A DNA stretch of 64,000 nucleotides from DAMBHY01 sp032068765 (GTDB taxonomy: Bacteria > Bacteroidota > Bacteroidia > Bacteroidales > Dysgonomonadaceae), in NCBI GenBank assembly GCA_032068765.1, contig DAMBHY010000003.1, forward strand, positions 1 to 64,000, read 5' to 3'. This document shows, one piece after another, positions 17,271 through 25,732 of the stretch; positions within the stretch are counted from its first letter, which is position 1; the number at the start of each line of letters is the position of its first letter. The translations under genes were made by a program, and so were the position numbers. The notes beneath the pieces are model-generated. The model had not been told where the DNA came from and did not search any database. It was given only the letters and a program-made list of their open reading frames with translations.

Positions 17271-19358
17271 ATGAACATACTCAATACCGACATAAAGTTT
17301 GTAGCGGGCGTTGGACCACAACGAGCTGAAATTCTTCGAAAGGAGATTGATGTTTTTACAGTGGGCGATTTGCTGCGATGGTATCCGTATCGATATATTG
17401 ACCGAAGCCGTCTGTATTATGTGCGTGAACTTGAGGGAAGTATGCCATATGTTCAGATAAAAGGTACGATTCGCGGCATCGAGATGATGGGTGAGGGAAG
17501 AGCGCAGCGGCTTGTAGCACACTTTTCGGATGATACCGGATTTGTGGATTTGGTGTGGTTTCAGGGGGCGAAGTATATGCGGGATAAGCTCAAAATGAAC
17601 CAAACGTACATCGTTTTTGGAAAGCCTACCATGTTCAATAACCGATGGAATATTGCGCATCCCGAGATGGACGCGTATCTGTCGTCTGCCGACCGTCCTG
17701 AAGGATTAATGCCGCTTTACAACACTACAGAGAAGATGAAAAAGCATGGGCTCAACTCCAAAGCCATGCAGAAAATCATTGGGAATGCTTATGAAATGAT
17801 TAAGGAGCCGCTCGCCGAAACTCTTTCGGATGACGTTGTAAAAGAAGCTGGTTTGATATCGTTTCATGATGCTGTCACTTATATTCATTTTCCAAAAAAT
17901 CCCATTCATTTGCACGATGCAGAATTTCGTCTGAAATTTGAAGAACTATTTTATATACAATTGAATATCGTCCGCTATTCTTCGGAAGTAAAATCGCGGC
18001 TGAACGGATTGATGTTTTCAAAGGTTGGTTATTATCTGAATACCTTCTACGAAAAATGTCTGCCGTTTGAATTGACGAATGCCCAGAAAAAAGTCATCAG
18101 AGAAATTCGCAAGGATACAGCTTCAGGCAAACAAATGAACCGTCTGCTGCAAGGCGATGTGGGTAGTGGAAAAACGCTTGTGGCGTTGATGTGTATGCTT
18201 ATTGCAATGGACAATGGTTTTCAGACGTGTCTAATGGCACCAACAGAAATTCTCGCAACGCAACACGCTCAGACTTTCAAGGAAATGTTGGAAGATATGG
18301 ATGTGAAAGTGGCACTTCTTACAGGTTCTACCAAAAAGAAAGACCGAGAAATTATTCACGAAGAACTTCAAAATGGCAAAATTAATATCTTGATTGGTAC
18401 GCACGCGCTTATTGAAGATAATGTGCAGTGGAAGAATCTAGGTTTTGTAGTAATCGATGAGCAGCACCGGTTTGGTGTAGCGCAACGCGCTAAATTGTGG
18501 AACAAAAACGATCATCCGCCACACGTTTTGGTAATGACTGCTACTCCAATTCCTCGAACACTTGCAATGACGGTTTACGGAGATTTGGATGTATCCGTGA
18601 TCGATGAACTTCCGCCCGGCAGAAAGCCTATTCAAACGCTTCATCGTTTTGAGAAAAAACGTGGTGCATTATATGATTTTCTTCGTAAAGAAATCAATGC
18701 CGGTCGTCAGGTTTACATTGTGTATCCGCTGATTGAGGAGAACGAAAAGATGGATTTGAAAAGTCTGGAAGAAGGTTTTATGCACATTAAAGAAGTGTTT
18801 AAGGAGTTTAACGTAGTGAAAATGCATGGCCGGATGAAACCTGCTGAAAAGGAAGAGGCAATGCGGCAATTTGCGACGAATGAAGCACAAATAATGGTTT
18901 CGACAACGGTGATTGAAGTAGGAGTAAATGTTCCAAATGCGTCTGTGATGATTATTGAGAGTGCGCAACGATTTGGTTTGTCTCAATTGCATCAGTTGCG
19001 AGGTAGGGTAGGTCGCGGTGCTGAACAATCTTATTGCGTGTTGGTTACGCCTTACGAATTGTCATCCGACACGCGCAAGCGTATGGAAATTATGACGGAA
19101 AGCAACGATGGTTTTGTGATTGCGGAAGCAGATTTGAAACTGCGCGGACCGGGCGATTTGCAGGGAACGCAGCAGAGCGGCATCCCTTTCAATCTGAAAA
19201 TTGCCGATTTGGTGAAAGATAATTCGATATTATTTCGCGCACGCGAAGTGGCGGAAAAAATAATTGAGCAAGACCCGTCTCTTGCCAATCATATTGTGTT
19301 GAAACAACAGCTTTCGCGATTGAGCGGCAACCGTTATGAGTGGGGAAGGATTGGGTAA
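17271..19358 (+). CDS. recG: ATP-dependent DNA helicase RecG
   Basis: RecG remodels stalled replication forks and Holliday junctions. The 695-residue protein has the N-terminal wedge/OB domain (about 55-150), then the helicase core: Walker A LLQGDVGSGKTLVALMCM (about 291-308), LMAPTEILATQHA, the DEQH box in VVIDEQHRFGVAQR, motif III TATPIPRTLAMTVYG and motif VI QLHQLRGRVGRGAEQSYC. The C-terminal TRG-like region ends at the normal length. No sign of damage. Confidence 0.95.
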   Translation: MNILNTDIKFVAGVGPQRAEILRKEIDVFTVGDLLRWYPYRYIDRSRLYYVRELEGSMPYVQIKGTIRGIEMMGEGRAQRLVAHFSDDTGFVDLVWFQGAKYMRDKLKMNQTYIVFGKPTMFNNRWNIAHPEMDAYLSSADRPEGLMPLYNTTEKMKKHGLNSKAMQKIIGNAYEMIKEPLAETLSDDVVKEAGLISFHDAVTYIHFPKNPIHLHDAEFRLKFEELFYIQLNIVRYSSEVKSRLNGLMFSKVGYYLNTFYEKCLPFELTNAQKKVIREIRKDTASGKQMNRLLQGDVGSGKTLVALMCMLIAMDNGFQTCLMAPTEILATQHAQTFKEMLEDMDVKVALLTGSTKKKDREIIHEELQNGKINILIGTHALIEDNVQWKNLGFVVIDEQHRFGVAQRAKLWNKNDHPPHVLVMTATPIPRTLAMTVYGDLDVSVIDELPPGRKPIQTLHRFEKKRGALYDFLRKEINAGRQVYIVYPLIEENEKMDLKSLEEGFMHIKEVFKEFNVVKMHGRMKPAEKEEAMRQFATNEAQIMVSTTVIEVGVNVPNASVMIIESAQRFGLSQLHQLRGRVGRGAEQSYCVLVTPYELSSDTRKRMEIMTESNDGFVIAEADLKLRGPGDLQGTQQSGIPFNLKIADLVKDNSILFRAREVAEKIIEQDPSLANHIVLKQQLSRLSGNRYEWGRIG

Positions 19359-19362
19359 TGAA

Positions 19363-19396
19363 AATTAAGAATTAAAAATTAAGAATTAAAAATTAG
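19363..19396 (+). repeat. Short AT-rich direct repeat
   Basis: The 14-bp unit ATTAAGAATTAAAA occurs about 2.4 times in tandem just after the recG stop codon. It is simple-sequence DNA with no gene. Confidence 0.6.
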
Positions 19397-19414
19397 GTTG
19401 TTGGGTTGCCGTTT

Positions 19415-19440
19415 GTAGAGGCTCTATGCTTCGCGACTCA
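19415..19440. repeat. REP-like hairpin remnant
   Basis: GTAGAGGCTCTATGCTTCGC, followed by GACTCA, is a diverged relative, in the opposite orientation, of the hairpin at 51310-51335 (GAGACGCGATGCTTTGCGTC on its minus strand). The two share GTAGAG, ATGCTT and GCG in order. Confidence 0.35.
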
Positions 19441-19454
19441 AAGACAGAAAGAAT

Positions 19455-20144
19455 TTATTGCAGTTTCAGTAACACCGGCAGGTGATTCCATTTCTGCGCT
19501 TTCTTCAATATATTATTCAACTCTTTTTCGTTGTTGTCTTTATCTTCGAGATTTGTAGTCAAAAGCATTGCTGAGATATTTTCATCGTCTGCTTTTTCAA
19601 TATAGAAAACCACATTTTTTCCTTCCACAACATCATCTTTACTCAACGTAACAATGTAGTCTTTCAGAGGATTATAATTGAAAATATAGTTGTCGTATCC
19701 TGTGTTATATACCCTTATTTTTGCAATTTTCGGGTCTTTTTTGAAAGCAATTCTTCCATCCATATCTGTAGATGCTCCGATAGTAACGGGTTTTCCATTG
19801 CCTTGTTGCAGTTCCACGTAAGCACCGCTCATAGTAAACCCTTCGCTGTCTGCCACTTTCAATATCACACTGTCTTTTCGTGAAGAATTAACCTCTTTCA
19901 TACTGGTTTTTGCACCACTGTAGTTCTCTGTTTTTACAATGTAGAAATTACCAATCCTTGTAAACTTGCCTTCACCTTTCTTTTGAGTAAGGAAGTTCCC
20001 ATTTTCGTAAAATGCAAACTTTACTGTTGACAGAGAAGAAAAATTGAGATAATTATTTTGTGATTTGTAATTTCCTTGTAAATCCTGAGCGAAAGATGCC
20101 AAGGTAATGCAAAATGACAATATAATGAGAAAAACTTTATTCAT
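19455..20144 (-). CDS. Secreted protein with carboxypeptidase-regulatory-like fold
   Basis: The 229-residue protein starts with a clear signal peptide (MNKVFLIILSFCITLASFAQD). The ATG at 20144 is chosen over an in-frame TTG at 20180. The first part (GNYKSQNNYLNFSS, FYENGNFLTQKKGEGKFT) resembles beta-rich sensor-like domains. Residues about 95-170 (VADSEGFTMSGAYVELQ, ASTDMDGRIAFKKDP) look like a CarboxypepD_reg-type beta sandwich. No enzymatic motif was found. It is the first of several minus-strand genes but is separated from the upstream acyltransferase remnant and has its own -7 box at 20178. Confidence 0.55.
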   Translation of the reverse strand: MNKVFLIILSFCITLASFAQDLQGNYKSQNNYLNFSSLSTVKFAFYENGNFLTQKKGEGKFTRIGNFYIVKTENYSGAKTSMKEVNSSRKDSVILKVADSEGFTMSGAYVELQQGNGKPVTIGASTDMDGRIAFKKDPKIAKIRVYNTGYDNYIFNYNPLKDYIVTLSKDDVVEGKNVVFYIEKADDENISAMLLTTNLEDKDNNEKELNNILKKAQKWNHLPVLLKLQ

Positions 20145-20177
20145 TGAAACGCGTATTCTATTATGGATTTTATTTTG

Positions 20178-20185
20178 CAAAAATA
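20178..20185 (-). promoter_or_regulatory. -7 box TATTTTTG upstream of 20144 gene
   Basis: On the minus strand TATTTTTG matches TAnnTTTG exactly, 33 bp before the ATG at 20144. Confidence 0.45.
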
Positions 20186-20218
20186 GTGGAAATAATTGGG
20201 GTATTGTGTTAATTGAAA

Positions 20219-21274
20219 TTAGTTTTTGATTCTTGTCTTTAGAAACCCGATAATATTTTTTTCGACTAAAATATAAAAAATGACGCCGCTAGCGGTCGCT
20301 AGAATAATTGATAAAATTCCAATGGAGTTTATCATAACGTTTCTATCTAATTGAAGCGGTGCAGCCATATTGTAGAAGTTTTGTTTGAAATACTGAAAAT
20401 AAAAATGGGTCAAATATATGCTGTAAGAAGCATCACCTAAGAATACCGCACTTTTCAAAAGCTTATTATCTTCCAAATTGAAATTATGAGTAAATATAAA
20501 GACAAAAACTATAAATAAAGAGATAACGCCATTTGATAGTAGTCTAGGCATTTTCAGATAAATAAGACAAGTTCCAAAGAAAGTAAGCAGAAGAAGTAAA
20601 CCCAAACTTTGCCAAATATTGAAGAATGTTTTTTCCTTAAATTTTTCATAAATGACATATAATATCATTCCAAAAGCAAAATTCAACATTATGGTATCGC
20701 CAATCATGTACGAAAAATTTACCAATGCTAATTGTGGGCCCTGCAACCCTGTAATCCTTATCATCATAACTATACCGAAGAGAACAAAAATAAGCGCGTT
20801 GATTAATTTATATTTATCACGTGTGAAGAGCATGATGATGGCAAATATGTAATAGAAAAGCATTTCATATACCAACGACCACCCCGGTCCCAGCACCAGT
20901 GCATAGTGAGGATTGTTTGTGAAAGTGGGAAGTAGCAATATATTTCCTATTTAGAAATAGGCGTCTTTTATACCATCCGTTCGTATATTAAGCAGCAAAA
21001 GCGGTATCGTGCATATAATGTAGATGGGAAAAATCCTTATAATTCTTCTAACAATAAAGTTTTTAGCATTTTCATGTTTAGTATTTTTCAAAGAAACAGT
21101 TAGACACATAATAAATCCACTTATCACAAAAAATATATCTACGCCGAATCCTCCTAACTCATTGAATGTGCCGGGAAGTATACCATTGTTCCAAACGTGG
21201 CTGATAACGACTAAAATAGCCGCGTATGCACGCAGAATTTGGATGGAGTAGAGTTTTTCTTTTGAATTACTCAT
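20219..21274 (-). pseudogene. Acyltransferase 3 family gene broken by in-frame TAA
   Basis: Reading on the minus strand from ATG 21274, the protein is a typical acyltransferase 3 (OafA/YrhL type): SIQILRAYAAILVVISHVWNN, FGVDIFFVISGFIM, then KNFIVRRIIRIFPIY. A TAA at 20951-20953 stops it after DGIKDAYF. The same frame resumes at once with IGNILLLPTFTNNPHYALVL and PGWSLVYEMLFYYIFA and runs to 20219 with the remaining membrane helices. The two parts together have the normal family length (about 350 residues). A single point mutation is therefore enough to explain the break. Such enzymes O-acetylate surface sugars. It follows two glycosyltransferase genes. Confidence 0.8.
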
Positions 21275-21282
21275 ATAGATAA

Positions 21283-22209
21283 TTATCTTTGCTTCCTCAA
21301 TATTCTTTCGCGATAGAACGCTAATGTCGAAAAATACGTTTCGTTTAAGGATTGTATAATTACATTATTGTGTTTTATGATAGGATGCGTAGCTTTTCTA
21401 TAGTCAGTTTTCAGCACTTTTTTTATCTTGTCGACAGCATATTGAAAGCCCAAATCTTTCTTTATTTCAGCAAATCTATACTGAGCACCTTCGAGGAGTG
21501 ATGGGTCGTTTATCATTCTGTATATTGTAGTGGTGTACATTACCGGACCTGTAGTATTCATTGTTCCCCACCAAGCTATATTGTGTATATGTGGATTGTA
21601 TGCATCTATTTTCCTCAATACTTCTATTATTATGTTTTTGAGAAAAGGATGCCCAGGTTTACTCATTAAAAATCCCATTAATAATTCTCCTCGAGGGATA
21701 TTTTTAAATTTATCAGTAAATAATCCCCAGCCTTCGTGTTCATCTCCAGGCAAATTGTCCCAATGGGACAAGATATATTCATCATCATTTCTGAGAGATT
21801 GGTCGAATGGGATGGAGAAGTCGATTTTTAAATCGTGATACACTCCGCCCTTTTTGTATAATAAAAGATATCTGAACAGGTCGGCCTTCACTGCTAAATA
21901 TTGAGGGTCAATCCGGTGGTAGTATGACAAAACAGCATCCCCGTAATTTTCTTTTATAAAAGATTCTATATCATTATTTGTATAGAGTTTGTATGTCCAT
22001 CCCGGATTGTTGAATAATATTTTATCTTTTTTTTGTTTGATAATATCCGGAATTTCCACATTGTGTTTTTCCGGTGTTATATATATCTGAAATATTTGAT
22101 GGGGAATACCTTGTTCGCTATTTACTACTTTGGGTAATAATTTTTCATAATCCATCTCTTTGATAACGGGATTGGATATGCGGGATAGATATTTTTGTAT
22201 ATGGTTCAT
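21283..22209 (-). CDS. GT32-type glycosyltransferase (OCH1-like)
   Basis: The 308-residue protein shows the glycosyltransferase sugar-binding region typical of GT32/capsular transferases: IPHQIFQIYIT (about 35-45), WTYKLYTNNDIESFI, and KADLFRYLLLYKKGGVYHDLKI (near 108-129). The usual DxD is DLK here, so metal binding may differ. It transfers a sugar, donor unknown, during surface-polysaccharide assembly. The ATG at 22209 lies 3 bp after the stop of the upstream GT2 gene, so the two are translationally linked. The broken acyltransferase follows after 8 bp. Confidence 0.75.
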   Translation of the reverse strand: MNHIQKYLSRISNPVIKEMDYEKLLPKVVNSEQGIPHQIFQIYITPEKHNVEIPDIIKQKKDKILFNNPGWTYKLYTNNDIESFIKENYGDAVLSYYHRIDPQYLAVKADLFRYLLLYKKGGVYHDLKIDFSIPFDQSLRNDDEYILSHWDNLPGDEHEGWGLFTDKFKNIPRGELLMGFLMSKPGHPFLKNIIIEVLRKIDAYNPHIHNIAWWGTMNTTGPVMYTTTIYRMINDPSLLEGAQYRFAEIKKDLGFQYAVDKIKKVLKTDYRKATHPIIKHNNVIIQSLNETYFSTLAFYRERILRKQR

Positions 22210-22212
22210 ACA

Positions 22213-23157
22213 TTATTGATTATAATTATCCAATATACGTTTCAAAAAATATTTAATCTTTAATTTGGTGGTTATATCTTTAATATTAGAATTTAATATA
22301 TAGGAGAGAGGCATTTTGCGAATGATTTGATTGTAGTAGTCAAAATTCCTCTTTTCTATCCAATCGCTTTCTGTCAGATGTTGCAGATATAATTTTTCAA
22401 TCTCACTGGTTGGTGCAAGATAATTGTAGTGGATTAGCCAATCAAAAAGTTTTGTGATTGCTTCAGTTCTTTTATGAGGATCATTCATCGAGCCTGAGAT
22501 ATGGATGTCCGATTGTCGGAAATAGAATAATATATCTGTAGTGCACGCCATTCCGTTGCGAGCCATTTCTATGGATGTGGTAACATCAGAGCCCAGTGCT
22601 TTGGGAAAATCGATAAATCCATTCTTTTTGAGGGTTTGGGTTTTGAACAAAAAATTTCCCATACAGATAAATGGCTGTCCCATACGGTAGTTATATGTAT
22701 ATTCTATTTGCGACATATACTCGGGGAAGTAATTGTCTATCCCTCTCAGTGTGCCGTTTTCGTCTATTATTCCACATCGGGCTCTGATGATGTCTGATTG
22801 TGGATATTTGTGAGCCAAAGTCAGGCATTCTTCAGCAAAATTTGCCGCGTAAATATCGTCATCGGCAGCTATCACAACGTAATCTCCTTGAGCAAAAGGG
22901 AGGCAGTGTGTCCATTGTTTTACTAAGCTTTCGCCTCCGATATTTTTTTCATTCTTGTAATATATTATCCTCTCGTCATCATAAGTTTCAACAATAGATT
23001 CGATGCCTTCGGGCGACTGGTCATTCACTATCACCAACTCTATATTTGTGTAAGTTTGGGATAATATGCTTTGAATGGCTTTGTCAATCCACTTGGCTTT
23101 GTATGCCGGCATGATGAACGATATTTTATATGGGTGAGGCGTTTGGTTTAAATCCAT
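22213..23157 (-). CDS. GT2-family glycosyltransferase
   Basis: The 314-residue protein has the GT-A fold of family 2: ISFIMPAYKAKWIDKAIQSI at the N terminus, the nucleotide-binding LVIVNDQSPEG, and the metal site VIAADDDIYAANFAEEC. I chose the ATG at 23157 (MDLNQTPHPYKISF) because an upstream in-frame ATG at 23190 falls inside the terminator hairpin of the preceding gene. It starts a short unit GT2-GT32-acyltransferase(broken). Donor and acceptor are unknown. Confidence 0.78.
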   Translation of the reverse strand: MDLNQTPHPYKISFIMPAYKAKWIDKAIQSILSQTYTNIELVIVNDQSPEGIESIVETYDDERIIYYKNEKNIGGESLVKQWTHCLPFAQGDYVVIAADDDIYAANFAEECLTLAHKYPQSDIIRARCGIIDENGTLRGIDNYFPEYMSQIEYTYNYRMGQPFICMGNFLFKTQTLKKNGFIDFPKALGSDVTTSIEMARNGMACTTDILFYFRQSDIHISGSMNDPHKRTEAITKLFDWLIHYNYLAPTSEIEKLYLQHLTESDWIEKRNFDYYNQIIRKMPLSYILNSNIKDITTKLKIKYFLKRILDNYNQ

Positions 23158-23175
23158 TGTGAGTGATAAATAACA

Positions 23176-23217
23176 AAAATTACCGCACATCTATAATTAG
23201 AAAATTGCGGTAATTTT
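23176..23217 (-). terminator. Terminator of the 23235 gene
   Basis: An 11-bp perfect stem AAAATTACCGC/GCGGTAATTTT with a 20-nt loop. On the minus strand it ends in T-rich sequence, 18 bp after the stop of the gene at 23235. Confidence 0.75.
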
Positions 23218-23234
23218 GTTCAGTTCAGCATATA

Positions 23235-23999
23235 TTATTTAGTAGCAACATTTGTTGCATCAGATGTTGTTTCTCCCTTATCCGATTTAGCATTTTGTGC
23301 ACGGCGAACGTTCGATTTGTGATGCTCTATAGTAGCATTCAGGCTGTCAAGGAGCGAAGCGGTGGCGGGATCGTCACCTTTCACGGCGGCATATCCGTTG
23401 ATGGCGGCGCGAAGGGTATCCCATGCTTTTTCTATTTCCACACGTGCATTTTTTACCTGTCCGGCAAGCTGCATATTTTCTTCGGTTACGGCACGGCGTG
23501 CGTCGATAAAAGCGGTGTTGTTTTCGGTAATATACGCGAGGAGTTTTTCCACATCGAGCGCGGCAGCGTATGTTTTGGCACGCTCTTCGTTCATTTCTTG
23601 CAAAATATTAGTGAGCGATGCGCTTTCTTCGTCTTGAGCCAACAGAGACAATTGGCTGCCGGTGCCGTATCGCTTAAATATGGATAGGAAAAACTGTGCA
23701 GCCGCTTGCTTGGATTCATCCAAAAAGTGGTCTTCATACACCGATGCGATAGCGTATAGCTCGCGGATACCCCAATCGCGCTTTTCGTCAAAAGCCAGAG
23801 GAGCTTCTGCCGTTTTGGAGGCGATAAGTGTTTGGTCGTATTTGTTGAAAGCAGTTTCAAAATTTTTGAGTACACTTTCTATAAAAGCTTTGAGCGCTTC
23901 GTCTGTAGAAGCTTTGAGGGCGTGGAGCAAATCCGCGAAAAGTTGGAATACTAATAAATTGGTAAAATAACTCTTGGAGAATGATTGTAACTTTTTCAT
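23235..23999 (-). CDS. DUF6261-like helical protein
   Basis: The 254-residue protein is almost entirely helical and rich in Ala, Glu and Lys, with no signal peptide or membrane segment. Its pattern (FNKYDQTLIASKTAEAPLAFDEKRDWGIRELYA and following) resembles DUF6261 proteins of Bacteroidota as I remember them. No function is known. The GC content looks higher than in the flanking glycosyltransferase genes, and the tail is Ser/Thr/Lys-rich. It has its own -7 box (24032) and terminator (23176), so it is a stand-alone gene inserted between two polysaccharide gene groups. Confidence 0.6.
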   Translation of the reverse strand: MKKLQSFSKSYFTNLLVFQLFADLLHALKASTDEALKAFIESVLKNFETAFNKYDQTLIASKTAEAPLAFDEKRDWGIRELYAIASVYEDHFLDESKQAAAQFFLSIFKRYGTGSQLSLLAQDEESASLTNILQEMNEERAKTYAAALDVEKLLAYITENNTAFIDARRAVTEENMQLAGQVKNARVEIEKAWDTLRAAINGYAAVKGDDPATASLLDSLNATIEHHKSNVRRAQNAKSDKGETTSDATNVATK

Positions 24000-24031
24000 T
24001 TTTAATATTTATTTAAGTGATTAGAATATTG

Positions 24032-24039
24032 CAAATATA
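24032..24039 (-). promoter_or_regulatory. -7 box TATATTTG upstream of DUF6261-like gene
   Basis: On the minus strand TATATTTG is an exact TAnnTTTG match, 32 bp before the ATG at 23999. The palindrome array begins about 80 bp upstream of it. Confidence 0.45.
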
Positions 24040-24118
24040 ATACATATTTAGTGAAATGGTATGAATGATGTATAATTTATAAGTCGGATAATGTTTACCA
24101 GCGAGAATAAACAGAATT

Positions 24119-24380
24119 TGTCTGTTCGGACGGGACATAATGCTGTTGAAAATTGAAATCCGAGCAGTCGGACGGGACAAAATGTCGTTGAAAATTGAAA
24201 TCCGAGCAGTCGGATGTGTGTTTTTAGTGAAAAGTGAGGCATCCGAGCAGTCGGATGTAGCAAAATATCGTTGGGAAATGAAATCCGAGCACTCGGATAT
24301 GGGTTTTAATCGAAAAGTGGCAAATCCGAGCAGTCGGATGGGGGGCTTTAATCGAAAAGTGACAAATCCGAGCAGTCGTA
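24119..24380. repeat. Palindrome array with 41/42-bp spacing
   Basis: Six copies of ATCCGA-GCAG-TCGGAT (minor variants) begin at 24158, 24200, 24241, 24283, 24324 and 24366, and a degraded one precedes them near 24119. Spacing alternates 42, 41, 42, 41, 42. Each unit is a 6-bp stem with a 4-nt loop. The spacers are not unique: one family contains (A)AAATGTCGTTGAAAATTG, the other TTTTAATCGAAAAGTGGCA, in the order A, A, B, A, B, B. No conserved gene fits the 430-bp gap 24000-24430 that holds the array. Confidence 0.85.
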
Positions 24381-24430
24381 GTCTCTGACTTGTGCCGGCA
24401 GGGAGTATACTTGTTCATTTTTTCTTTATC

Positions 24431-24888
24431 CTATACCGATTTTTTTATGACGACAGCAGGACAGCCGCCTACTATGCAGTATGGCTCCACATTCTTGGTT
24501 ACAACACTATTGGCAGCTATTACGGCTCCCCTCCCGATAGTTACTCCGGGCATAATGGATGCTTTTTCTCCAATCCATACATCGTCTTCGATGATGACAG
24601 GACCTTTTGAATATAAATTTGTCCGTTTCCAAACCAATAATGCCAGTAGCAAAAGCCATCAATACCGGCTTCGCGCGCCATTTCGGCTTGAGCTATTCTT
24701 GTCTCAGGTACTCGCAAATCGTAATATCCTAAATCTCTTGGTATTTTTGGTTGATTGTGATTTCTATATAACGGTTTAGCTTTTCCCACGTTAGTCCATT
24801 CTGTAAAACCTTTTCCCCACCATTCATCGTTTTCGGGGATAGGATGATATTGAGGTAAATAAAATGCTATTATTTTTTTATTCATCAC
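24431..24888 (-). pseudogene. Fusion scar: WbsX 5' part joined to acetyltransferase 3' part
   Basis: From ATG 24888 the first 89 residues match the N terminus of WbsX-type proteins (IAFYLPQYHPIPENDEWW to GFCYWHYWFGNG) and closely resemble the intact copy at 28204-29292. After about 24621 the similarity ends and this frame stops at 24541 as junk. A different frame from there to 24431 encodes the end of a left-handed beta-helix acetyltransferase (GPVIIEDDVWIGEKASIMPG, GAVIAANSVVTKN, GGCPAVVIKK). A deletion with out-of-frame joining explains both. Neither half can be functional. Confidence 0.8.
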
Positions 24889-24917
24889 AGCTGAAAATTT
24901 GTTTTATCGAGTTAGAA

Positions 24918-25721
24918 TTAAAATAATTTATTAACGATGTTATTAAGTCTACATTTTATAAATAACAATGGATAAGTGTGTGAAATATTTTTAATGAAAT
25001 CCTCATATTTTATTAGATCTTTATTTGAATCATTATTTTCGTTATTATTGTTTAATCCAACCTGCTGATTCTCGTGAATTCTATAGCTTGTTAAATTATC
25101 ATTCATGAAGAAAAGTTTGTTATGAGCTGCTGCATGTAATGCAAACCACGCATCGTGATAAAAGTTTTTAGGAGTTACAATTGGCAATGCATAATTTCTT
25201 AATTCACTTTTTAAAAGCATTGTCGCACCTGTACAAAAATTGGTATAATGCAAAAGATCCCAAAACGCAGTATTGTTATTTTCCCATCTTTTCCGGGCTT
25301 TTACATCAAATTTGAAATGATCCCACAATTTAATTCCTAGATTTTTATTCCTTTCATTAATAAGGTTTCCATTTGTGAAAACACACAATGCATCATTCTT
25401 TGTTGCAAAGTCAATCATGCTTTTGATTTTATCTTTAATCCATATATCATCTTGGTCACAAAGAAAAATCCAGTTACCTGAGCATAGTGAAATTGCTTTT
25501 TCGAAATTCTTCACAGTTTTAAGTGAAGGTTTATTAATGTGTAATTTTATATTACCAATTTCTTTTTGAAATGATTTTATTATTTCAACAGTGCTATCTT
25601 GTGAGTTATCATCACAAATAATTATTTCATCAGGGAAAATACTTTGAGAAAGAATACTGATAATTTGTTCTTTCAAGAATCTTTCTCCATTATATGTGCA
25701 CATTGCAACTGATATTTTCAT
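24918..25721 (-). CDS. GT2-family glycosyltransferase
   Basis: The 267-residue protein begins ISVAMCTYNGERFLKEQI and has IIICDDNSQDSTVEII and the metal-binding FLCDQDDIW (about 88-96), features of rhamnosyl- and galactosyl-type GT2 enzymes. The conserved C-terminal SYRIHENQQVG is present. It is the last intact gene of the exopolysaccharide operon, 11 bp after the fucosyltransferase-like gene. The WbsX/acetyltransferase scar lies 29 bp downstream. Confidence 0.8.
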   Translation of the reverse strand: MKISVAMCTYNGERFLKEQIISILSQSIFPDEIIICDDNSQDSTVEIIKSFQKEIGNIKLHINKPSLKTVKNFEKAISLCSGNWIFLCDQDDIWIKDKIKSMIDFATKNDALCVFTNGNLINERNKNLGIKLWDHFKFDVKARKRWENNNTAFWDLLHYTNFCTGATMLLKSELRNYALPIVTPKNFYHDAWFALHAAAHNKLFFMNDNLTSYRIHENQQVGLNNNNENNDSNKDLIKYEDFIKNISHTYPLLFIKCRLNNIVNKLF

Positions 25722-25732
25722 AATAATATTCT

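Noticed and set aside
23158..23190. Earlier start of the GT2 gene at ATG 23190
   Set aside because: It falls inside the terminator hairpin of the preceding gene and the added residues do not fit the family.
24119..24380. CRISPR array
   Set aside because: The repeats are short palindromes and the spacers belong to two related families, not unique sequences. No cas genes are near.
24140..24388. Short open frames across the palindrome array
   Set aside because: They change frame with the 41/42-bp alternation and encode only translated repeats; no start context or family match.
24390..24779. Plus-strand open frame of 129 codons
   Set aside because: It is antisense to the WbsX/acetyltransferase scar, whose minus-strand frames match known families.
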